Assembly: GCA_028281385.1 (NCBI GenBank)
Contig: JANQJY010000096.1
Coordinates: forward strand, 1 to 49,424
DNA: 49,424 bases
Direction of reading: 5' to 3'
From: Rickettsiales bacterium
GTDB taxonomy: Bacteria; Pseudomonadota; Alphaproteobacteria; Rickettsiales; UBA3002
The translations under genes and the position numbers were made by a program. This document shows positions 20,024 through 27,959 of this stretch, piece after piece (within the stretch, counting starts at the first letter, position 1; each line of letters opens with the position of its first letter). The notes under the pieces are model-generated. The model was given only the letters and a program-made list of their open reading frames with translations. It ran no database searches and had not been told where the DNA came from.

Positions 20024-21418
20024 TCATGCGCCGTTCTGATTGGCATCTGCTTTGAGCGGTGCCAGTTCGGCAGTGAAGTGACGCAGGAAAGGCGGCTGTT
20101 TGGTGATGCGATAGCCAGGAAGAGTCTCGTGCTGCTGCCAGACAGATGCCAGCACCTCCACCACATAATCGAAATGGCTTTGCGTATACATGCGCCGCGG
20201 GAAGGCAAGACGTACCAACTCATGCGGCGCGGCTGTGTCCTGTTTGCCGAACATCATAGTGCCGAGTTCAACCGCACGCACGCCGCCTTCAAGATACAGC
20301 GCATTGACGAGGCTGATACCCGGCAGTTGCAGCGGATCGAGATGCGGGGCGCATTGTGCTGCGTCGATAAACACCGCATGTCCACCCGGAGGATGCACAA
20401 TCGGAATGCCGATTGTCTGCAAGCGCTCGGCCATATAGCGCACCGTGGCATGGCGATAGCGTTGATAGTCATCTGTCAGCGCTTCACGCAGTCCGACAGC
20501 GATTGCCTCAAGGTCACGTCCGGCCAGTCCGCCATAGGTGGGGAAGCCTTCGGTGAGAATTAGCAGATTGCGGAATGTTTCCGCCCAGTCGTCGCGGTGA
20601 CAGCACAGGAATCCGCCGATATTCGCCAGCCCGTCCTTCTTGGCGCTCATGGTGCAACCGTCGGCATAGGAAAACATTTCACGCGCAATTTCGGTCAATG
20701 GCCGGTCTTTCTGCCCTTCCTCGCGTTGCTGAATAAAATAGGCGTTCTCGGCAAAACGGCAGGCGTCGATAATCAACGGAATGTCGTATTCCGACAACAG
20801 GGTTTTGGTTTCGCGGATATTCTGCAATGAGACCGGCTGTCCGCCACCGGCATTGTTGGTCACGGTGATCATGGCGAAGGGGATACGCTCTGTTCCAATA
20901 TCGTCGATCACTTTGCGCAAACGGTCCAGGTCAATATTGCCTTTAAACGGCGCATCAAGCGTTAAGTCATGTCCTTCGTCGGTCAGCAGATCTTTGGCTT
21001 CAGCACCGGCATATTCCATATTGGCGCGGGTGGTATCGAAATGACTGTTGTTCGGAATGACACAGCCCGGCGTCACCAGTGCCTGCGCCAAGATACGTTC
21101 CGCCGCGCGGCCCTGATGGGTAGGGAATATATGAGTAAAACCGGTAATGTCGCGCACCGTCTCTTCGAAGCGTAGCCATGACGGGCTGCCCGCATAACTC
21201 TCATCGCCATGCATCATTGCTGCCCACTGTTCGGTTGACATGGCACCAGTACCGCTGTCGGTCAGCAGGTCGATCATCACCGCGTCGGATTGTAGCAGGA
21301 ATACATTATAATGTGCCTCTTTCAACCATGCCTCGCGCTGTGTGTGCGTGCTGAGGGTGATCGGCTCGGTCATTTTAATGCGAAAGGGTTCGATAATGGT
21401 GTTAGGGGTAAAGCTCAT
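20024..21418 (-). CDS. tryptophanase / tyrosine phenol-lyase family beta-eliminating lyase
   Basis: FPTHQGRAAERIL, NNSHFDTTRANMEYAGAEAKDL, TVTNNAGGGQPVSLQNIRE, IDACRFAENAYFI, MSAKKDGLANIGGFL (PLP Lys). Confidence 0.88.
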   Translation of the reverse strand: MSFTPNTIIEPFRIKMTEPITLSTHTQREAWLKEAHYNVFLLQSDAVMIDLLTDSGTGAMSTEQWAAMMHGDESYAGSPSWLRFEETVRDITGFTHIFPTHQGRAAERILAQALVTPGCVIPNNSHFDTTRANMEYAGAEAKDLLTDEGHDLTLDAPFKGNIDLDRLRKVIDDIGTERIPFAMITVTNNAGGGQPVSLQNIRETKTLLSEYDIPLIIDACRFAENAYFIQQREEGQKDRPLTEIAREMFSYADGCTMSAKKDGLANIGGFLCCHRDDWAETFRNLLILTEGFPTYGGLAGRDLEAIAVGLREALTDDYQRYRHATVRYMAERLQTIGIPIVHPPGGHAVFIDAAQCAPHLDPLQLPGISLVNALYLEGGVRAVELGTMMFGKQDTAAPHELVRLAFPRRMYTQSHFDYVVEVLASVWQQHETLPGYRITKQPPFLRHFTAELAPLKADANQNGA

Positions 21419-21433
21419 GCGGTCATCCCTTTT

Positions 21434-21649
21434 TTATTCTTGCTTACAAGACTTTAACGCCAGAAACAACGGTATTGCCAGGGCGGTAACAGCAATTCCA
21501 ATAAAGAGAATCGGCAGATACCAGAAAATCAGTGATTGATCCGCCTTCCCCCAAGGTTGAATAATGGCGCTGTAAATGTACATCCCCATAAAACTAGGCC
21601 CGACTGTCAGGGAAAGCCAGAAACCGATATGTCGGAATAAGCGTTTCAT
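21434..21649 (-). CDS. small two-TM membrane protein
   Basis: 71 aa with two strong hydrophobic segments. Confidence 0.55.
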   Translation of the reverse strand: MKRLFRHIGFWLSLTVGPSFMGMYIYSAIIQPWGKADQSLIFWYLPILFIGIAVTALAIPLFLALKSCKQE

Positions 21650-21704
21650 AGGTTAAAACAGGTTCCGTCGACCAATCGGAAATGGCAGAGGGGGAGGTAT
21701 CTCT

Positions 21705-22328
21705 TCAGGTAATGGATTCGTCATTCAGCGCTCTCCGAATAGATTGAAAGGTAGCGATGGCCGTATCACATACCCTGTTATGATTAATAGCAACTGTATT
21801 GTCGCAATCATTAAGAAACGCACGGGTTTCATCCCAGCGTTTTTTTGTTTCTTTGCCATAAGGATAGAAAAAGGTTGCTGCCTTGCTCACATCCATATGC
21901 TTTTCAAGCATTTTATGGATAAGCGCGCCCCCCAGGGTGGAGCCTTCCAATACATAGAGAATACCCAGAAAATTTTCATGAGTTTCAAGAGCCGGAGTGT
22001 CCGATTCTTTGCGTTGTTCCTTAACGTCTTTAGCGCACAGATATGCCAGATCTGTCTGCAAAAGAGGAGATTTTGGCGAATAGCTGTAGCTAAGCGTGCC
22101 ATTCTCCAAAAATGCATTGATCTTTTTCTCTATAGGCAGATAAAAAGAAAGCATCCGTTTAAGCAGGACTTGGTAGTCCGCCACAGAGAACGGATCACCC
22201 ATAATACTTAGCATGATCGGGCTGTTTTCGGTTTTCCTGTGCTCTTCTTCTGTTTGCTTCTTGAGAAATAGAGAAAGAGGGACTGTTTCCGGTTTTAATG
22301 CCACATCTTCCATCGTTTTTTCTTGCAC
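21705..22328 (-). CDS. heme oxygenase-like protein
   Basis: LKKQTEEEHRKTENSPIM (proximal His region), YVLEGSTLGGALIHKML, helical composition. Confidence 0.72.
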   Translation of the reverse strand: MQEKTMEDVALKPETVPLSLFLKKQTEEEHRKTENSPIMLSIMGDPFSVADYQVLLKRMLSFYLPIEKKINAFLENGTLSYSYSPKSPLLQTDLAYLCAKDVKEQRKESDTPALETHENFLGILYVLEGSTLGGALIHKMLEKHMDVSKAATFFYPYGKETKKRWDETRAFLNDCDNTVAINHNRVCDTAIATFQSIRRALNDESIT

Positions 22329-22430
22329 CTTACCCCAACTCCACCCCTATTTTCAGGGATAAATTCAATATTAGCCTGTTCTAATACATGCTGAATGGCA
22401 TCAAAGGTACTGTTTTTAGAATTGATGCCA
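22295..22430 (-). pseudogene. C-terminal remnant of a small XRE-type HTH regulator
   Basis: STFDAIQHVLEQANIEFIPENRGGVGVR matches the usual C-terminus of short XRE regulators (AL..AGVEFIPENGGG.GVR); no HTH upstream in frame. Confidence 0.5.
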
Positions 22431-22894
22431 TTTTTCGAATCAGTTTTATCGAATGCGGCTTCAATGGCATCTGCGTTGATGTTGTAGGTATCTTCATAAG
22501 GCTCGACCGGCACGATTGTTGCACCGGCTTCGCTGAAAGGGACGCTGTTGCGCCGGTTCCTTAAAATAAATGCTGGCAGTGGAGGAAGTTTATACCGCTG
22601 TTGTCTCCGGTCAATTGCGCTGTTTTGAAGCAAAATAATAGGGTTTTGGGCGGCATAACAGCGAAAGTCTCGTTGGCGTGTTCGAAATGCAGAGCAAAAT
22701 TGCGGTTCTCGGACGACGCAATCATTTTTTGAAAACGGGGAAAGTAATTTAGATAAACACGCCAATGCAGACAAAAAACAGTGATTGACCGCTCTTACAG
22801 AGATTATATACCAATTGGCTTTGAGTTCAATCTTCTAATGAGAATTTCAGCGTATCCGGGTGGCCCGTGTAATTGTTTTGGCAATACTCTCTTT

Positions 22895-23170
22895 ATCTAC
22901 CAATTTTCCGGGTCGAGCTTTGTTTCAATACTAAAGCCACGTACAAATCCTGTACCTCTTTTCGGTGGTGAAGCTGTTAATGTCAGGGCTTCCACATTCC
23001 CTGAGGAAAGTAGCGGTAATACAAAGGAGGCGGAGCGCAGAGCCATATATAATGTCATGTCTAATTTATCTTTTTTATAATAAGTAACCCCTGAGGAGGG
23101 CACGTTACCTATTTTATCCTCCAAATCTGATTCTTCTCTCAAGAAAATTGTGGCTTCGACTGGAAAACCG
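22895..23170 (-). pseudogene. C-terminal remnant of an unidentified protein, antisense to the RTX start
   Basis: Protein-like stretch GFPVEATIFLREESDLEDKIGNVPSSGVTYYKKDKLDMTLYMALRSASFVLPLLSSGNVEALTLTASPPKRGTGFVRGFSIETKLDPENW*; upstream codons turn to low-quality HP-rich antisense sequence. Confidence 0.4.
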
Positions 23171-26100
23171 TCTGGAGGTTGCGTCTGGCCAAGCCGGTGA
23201 TGCGGTGCTGGATTTGCGCGGCGGTGTGGATGCGAATGGTAATCCCTATTGGTCGCATGTGGGTGATGAATATGTGGCGATTGCATTTGATGCAGACGAC
23301 ACCGTCAATGGTGGCACAGTCGTCATTGAAAATGCGCAGGGAGGAGGTGGCAATGATAAAATCATCGGCAATAATGCAGATAATTTACTCCTTGGCGGCG
23401 GCGGTACGGACACCATCGAGTTTTATGGCTCATTTGGTAATGATGGCGTTAGTGAAGGCGAAGTGATCGTCATTGACGGTGATACAATTGAAGGAGATGA
23501 ATCCGGCTACGATTTTACCACCCTCTCTGGTGGCGGGTTAGAGATTGAAGATGGCTCGGGGAACTCCATCCAATTAACCGACTGGGAAGAAGATGGTGAT
23601 TACGGGATTATGCTGTCTAACCCCGGCGTAGTATTGCATGGCACTTCGGGCAATGAGCGTCCGGGTGATTTAGGGTTTCTGGGTGGTGGTAGCGGGGATG
23701 ACACCATCTATGGCTATGGCGGCCATGATGAGTTGCGCGGGTACGGTGGTAATGATTATCTGGATGGCGGCAGTGGGGATGACCAACTTGATGGTGGAGA
23801 CGGGAGAGATACACTTATTGGCGGCAGTGGAGACGATACATATGATCTTGGTGTAGGTTATCTGGTATCTAGCGACGATGATTTTGCTGATCTGGTTATT
23901 ATATCCCCCACTTCAGGGATAGAAGAAAAGATTAGCTACTTCGACCCGACAGAAGGAGATCAGATTGATCTGACTGCCTTTGCTGATGTTGGCTTTGCCG
24001 ATCTCTCTGCAAGCGCGTATGGTGACGTATCAAATTATAATTCTTCGGGTATTATCGTTACTCTGCCAAATAATCAGACACTGGATTTATTCCGGTTTGG
24101 CGATTCAGCAACCTTCAGCGAGGCCAGTCTTCAGATAACCGAGGGGATGTTTATTTTCTCTCCGCCGGAGACGCCGATTACAGGAACGGCTGGCGATGAT
24201 ATACTGACTGGTGGTACCGGACGTGATGAGATCAATGGTGAAGGTGGGAATGATAGCCTAAGAGGTGGCGACAGTAGCGATACGCTCAATGGTGGAGACG
24301 GCAATGATACCCTTGCCGGTGATTTGGGGAATGATTCACTCGATGGTGGTGCCGGAAACGATACATTAAACGGTGATGATGGTCGTGATACACTCAGTGG
24401 CGGCGTAGGCGATGACTATTATCATGTCGGTCTTGGTGATGCTGTAAATACCGGTATTTCCAGAGAGCATGTGATTCAGGATAGTGATGGTGTTGGCGAT
24501 ATTGCCTATCGGTATGATTCGCAATACATCGTTTTCCTTGATGGAGATACGACCCAATATATCGGGTCTAATATGTGGGAATACAGCTTTACACACGGCA
24601 ACCCTGCTTTGGGTGATGTGACTATTACCTATGAACTAGATGGATCTGATTTGCTGGTTAGCGATGATCTGAACAGCTCTAATCTCGTGAGAATTGAAAA
24701 TTGGTCATCCGGCGATTTTGGTATCACGCTTGCAGCGATTGGTGACCTCAATCTTCAAGGTACTGCCGGTGACGACACGCTAACAGGTGATATTGGTAAC
24801 GATACGATTGAAGGGTTGGCAGGCAATGATTCGCTCAGCGGTGGCGATGGCAACGATTCGTTGGATGGCGGAGATGGAAATGACAGCTTTGTCGGTGGTC
24901 TGGGTGCCGACACGATTACCACGGGCACTGGCAGTGATGTTATTCAAATAACCAATACGCCGTCTGAGGCGACGACCGTCACGGACTTTGATGTGGCCAC
25001 CGATGTGATCGATGCCTCTTTATTCACGAATGAAACGGTAGATGCGCAAGAGAGCGGTGGCAACACGACACTGACCTTCTCGGATGGTCAGACCATTGTG
25101 TTACAAAGTGTTACGTTGGGTGATTTGACAGCTTCTAACCTGCTCGGAGCCATTTTCCCGCAAATAGAAGACAATAATCTGGAAAGCCGTCTGATTGTTG
25201 GAACAACCAGCAGTGATACGCTGGATGGTGGTGCCGGGAATGATACGATGTTTGGCGGCACCAGTATTGTTGATCCGAATGACGGGAATGATTCCGTCCT
25301 AGGTGGTGAAGGGGACGACTGGCTGTTCGGTAACGGGAACAACGATACGATTATCGGAGGAAGCAGCGAGACCGACAGTCTCGACGGCAATGATATCATC
25401 TATGGAGGTTTTGAGCATGATGTTATCTATGGCAGCGCCGGAGATGACTGGATATCAGGACAAAATGGGAATGACACGCTTACCGGTGGCGATGGCGCGG
25501 ATACCTATTTCTATGGTCATTTTGGCGGTGAAACCGTGCTGGGAGAAAATGGTAACGACGTCATTAACGATTTTGATCTGAGTGCCGATAAGATTCAGGT
25601 TATGCAACAGATCAACGGTACGTCTATTATTTCGGCTTCTGACCTGATGAGTCGTATCACCTATTCCGGCGGTGATGCATTTATCGATATTGGCAATACG
25701 CTTCCCGGAGGTGCCGAAGAAATCCAGTTGCTGAATATTACGTCAGGCAGTTTGCAGGAAAGTCACTTTGAGATTGTTGATGACGATCCAAACACCCATA
25801 CACTGAATTACCTCACCGGCTACTTCAGGCCATTACAGCTGAGTACACAATCAACCGTATCCGGTAGCAACGCGGGTGATACCATCACGATTCCTGATGT
25901 GAATACGGTTGTTCAAGGATTCGAGGGGAATGATGTGATTACAGCGACAGCATCCTCTGCAGCGCAAAGCATTGTGTATGCGGGTTCTGGTAATGACACT
26001 GTTGATGCAGGTCAGGGTGACGATATTATTTATGGAGAGGACGGTACTGACACTATCGTCTTTAATGGTTTATTCGGTTCAGACACGGTCATAGGTGGTG

Positions 26101-26297
26101 AAGTCATCGTCATCGATAATGACACGATCGACGGGACGGAGAGCGGGTACAGCTATCACAACCCCTCTGGCGGCGGTCTGAAAATCATCAAAGACAGTAC
26201 GGGTGACAGCGTGTTTCTCGATGACTGGTCGGGCAATGGCGATTATGGAATACAACCAGAGAACGATAATGTTCCGCCGCTTTCCTGCTTAAAGTAG
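23148..26297 (+). CDS. RTX calcium-binding protein, apparent N-terminally truncated serralysin/M10-like
   Basis: Many GGxGxDxLx nonapeptides; starts mid-domain with VLDLRGGVDANGNPYWSHVGDEYVAIAFD...IENAQGGGGNDKIIGN, normally found after an M10 catalytic domain; TTG-start ORF. Confidence 0.8.
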   Translation: MWLRLENRLEVASGQAGDAVLDLRGGVDANGNPYWSHVGDEYVAIAFDADDTVNGGTVVIENAQGGGGNDKIIGNNADNLLLGGGGTDTIEFYGSFGNDGVSEGEVIVIDGDTIEGDESGYDFTTLSGGGLEIEDGSGNSIQLTDWEEDGDYGIMLSNPGVVLHGTSGNERPGDLGFLGGGSGDDTIYGYGGHDELRGYGGNDYLDGGSGDDQLDGGDGRDTLIGGSGDDTYDLGVGYLVSSDDDFADLVIISPTSGIEEKISYFDPTEGDQIDLTAFADVGFADLSASAYGDVSNYNSSGIIVTLPNNQTLDLFRFGDSATFSEASLQITEGMFIFSPPETPITGTAGDDILTGGTGRDEINGEGGNDSLRGGDSSDTLNGGDGNDTLAGDLGNDSLDGGAGNDTLNGDDGRDTLSGGVGDDYYHVGLGDAVNTGISREHVIQDSDGVGDIAYRYDSQYIVFLDGDTTQYIGSNMWEYSFTHGNPALGDVTITYELDGSDLLVSDDLNSSNLVRIENWSSGDFGITLAAIGDLNLQGTAGDDTLTGDIGNDTIEGLAGNDSLSGGDGNDSLDGGDGNDSFVGGLGADTITTGTGSDVIQITNTPSEATTVTDFDVATDVIDASLFTNETVDAQESGGNTTLTFSDGQTIVLQSVTLGDLTASNLLGAIFPQIEDNNLESRLIVGTTSSDTLDGGAGNDTMFGGTSIVDPNDGNDSVLGGEGDDWLFGNGNNDTIIGGSSETDSLDGNDIIYGGFEHDVIYGSAGDDWISGQNGNDTLTGGDGADTYFYGHFGGETVLGENGNDVINDFDLSADKIQVMQQINGTSIISASDLMSRITYSGGDAFIDIGNTLPGGAEEIQLLNITSGSLQESHFEIVDDDPNTHTLNYLTGYFRPLQLSTQSTVSGSNAGDTITIPDVNTVVQGFEGNDVITATASSAAQSIVYAGSGNDTVDAGQGDDIIYGEDGTDTIVFNGLFGSDTVIGGEVIVIDNDTIDGTESGYSYHNPSGGGLKIIKDSTGDSVFLDDWSGNGDYGIQPENDNVPPLSCLK

Positions 26298-26414
26298 GAA
26301 ACCTGAACCACCACGGCAACCTTGGGTTAATTACTTGATTTTTATCATTTATTAGTTGAAATTTCGTTTTGGTGTGATAAGAGAAATGAAAAGAATATTG
26401 AGGGGACTTGGAGA

Positions 26415-26897
26415 ATGAATATCACCACATATGAGAGACCGATGCTTGCTTGCAAGCCTCATGCGAGTCAAGGAACTTCAGAGAAAACAAAAGTGAAATT
26501 TGATTACAATTGCTGTCAAGAACATAGAAGACTTGTCTGGGAAGCACATCATTTAAACAGCCTCTCAGAAGATATTTCTAAAGAAAGTATGGAGATTGGT
26601 ATCTTCAAAACTGATCTTAATGAAGATAAGAAAATTGATTTTATCAGCTACACGAGAAGTAAGCATTCCTGCGGGTCGTCGGGCTGTGCTATAGCATTTT
26701 TTCTACAAACAGACGAAGAAAATTATATCAAGGTTTCCGGACCATCCAATTCATATGAAAATATAAGTGTTTCCAACAATTCTACGAACAATATGCGTGA
26801 TCTGTTTTTCGCTGGTCGCCAAGAAAATGAACATTGTCTATGGCAGTGGAATGGCAAGAGTTATCAATTTATTAATTGTGCAAAGATGGGAGAATAA
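26415..26897 (+). CDS. hypothetical protein, possible immunity/inhibitor-like
   Basis: 160 aa; DLNEDKKIDFISYTRSKHSCGSSGCAIAFFLQ and C-terminal WQWNGKSYQFINC; immediately upstream of the lysozyme-RTX gene. Confidence 0.65.
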   Translation: MNITTYERPMLACKPHASQGTSEKTKVKFDYNCCQEHRRLVWEAHHLNSLSEDISKESMEIGIFKTDLNEDKKIDFISYTRSKHSCGSSGCAIAFFLQTDEENYIKVSGPSNSYENISVSNNSTNNMRDLFFAGRQENEHCLWQWNGKSYQFINCAKMGE

Positions 26898-26899
26898 AA

Positions 26900-27787
26900 A
26901 TGTCTAGTGGAACATATGATGATCTTTTTGACGCTTTAGGGGTAAGAGAGTCTAGCGATAATTATCAAGCAGAAAACAGTGCCGGTTTTATTGGGCGCTA
27001 CCAAATGGGCGAACTGGCATTGGATGATGCGGGGTACTATGACAGCGACGACGGCACAAGCGCAAACGACTGGATTGGTACTTGGGCGGGCAAAAATGGC
27101 GTTAATAGTAAATCTGATTTCCTGAACGATCCTGCAGCACAGGATGCGGCTGTCAGAGACTTTTTCGATGCTCTGTGGGGATTTGCGAAAAATCTCAATT
27201 TAGAGAAATATGAAGGTCAAACATTGAACGGTGTACATATTACTATTTCAGGAATGCTCACTGGTGCACATCTTGTAGGTATTGGCGGTTTAAAGAATTA
27301 TTTGGAGTCTGGCGGCACAACGATCCCCACTGACGGTAACAACACACCTATTACAGAATACATCACATTGTTTGCTGATTATGATACCCCTTTCTCCGTA
27401 GACCACTCAATTGCCGAGTCTATCGCCGGTGGTACAGGGGATGATACTCTTGATGGAGGAGGTGGCAATGATGCTTTGGACGGAGGCGGCGGCACGGATA
27501 CGATAGAATTTGTCGGCAGCTTCGGTGACGACACGGTGACAAATGGCGAGGTGATTAAGATTGATGATGCGATCATTACAGGCGAAGCGACGTATGATAC
27601 GGTAGACAGCGTCCATAAACTGGATGGGTTTGATGTCTATGAACAATCCGGCGGGTTGATTATCGAGAAAGACGCCAACAATACCATCTTTCTGGAGGAT
27701 TGGGATGGAGCGGATGCGGATAAGGATTATGACATTACGCCTGCAAATGATAACGCGCCGTTTTTCGTATTAGGAGAAGTAGTATGA
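26900..27787 (+). CDS. lysozyme-like (transglycosylase-type) domain fused to RTX repeats
   Basis: N-terminal LGVRESSDNYQAENSAGFIGRYQMGELALDDAGYY (candidate catalytic Glu in RESSDNY), DWIGTWAGKNGVNS, GAHLVGIGGLKNYLESGG; then GGTGDDTLDGGGGNDALDGGGG. Confidence 0.75.
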   Translation: MSSGTYDDLFDALGVRESSDNYQAENSAGFIGRYQMGELALDDAGYYDSDDGTSANDWIGTWAGKNGVNSKSDFLNDPAAQDAAVRDFFDALWGFAKNLNLEKYEGQTLNGVHITISGMLTGAHLVGIGGLKNYLESGGTTIPTDGNNTPITEYITLFADYDTPFSVDHSIAESIAGGTGDDTLDGGGGNDALDGGGGTDTIEFVGSFGDDTVTNGEVIKIDDAIITGEATYDTVDSVHKLDGFDVYEQSGGLIIEKDANNTIFLEDWDGADADKDYDITPANDNAPFFVLGEVV

Positions 27788-27903
27788 CAAGAAAGCAAAC
27801 AGTAATTTATTGGCTTTGCGTGAGTGTGGTAATCGCCATGATCATTTATGGTTTTGCACAGTTAGGTGATGGACCGGCTCCAACATTTCAAAGCATTGAT
27901 TAA
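27784..27903 (+). CDS. 39-aa single-TM peptide, coupled to the upstream gene
   Basis: MTRKQTVIYWLCVSVVIAMIIYGFAQLGDGPAPTFQSID*; ATGA overlap with the 26900-27787 stop; too short for the ORF track. Confidence 0.55.
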   Translation: MTRKQTVIYWLCVSVVIAMIIYGFAQLGDGPAPTFQSID

Positions 27904-27959
27904 TGAGAGATGATTTGCCGACTCTATTTTTAACATAGTTAGATTTTTGGAGAAGACAT

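Noticed and set aside
21653-21724. 23-aa minus-strand ORF MTNPLPEEIPPPLPFPIGRRNLF between the heme oxygenase-like and two-TM genes
   Set aside because: Plausible frame, but too short and without motif support to call.
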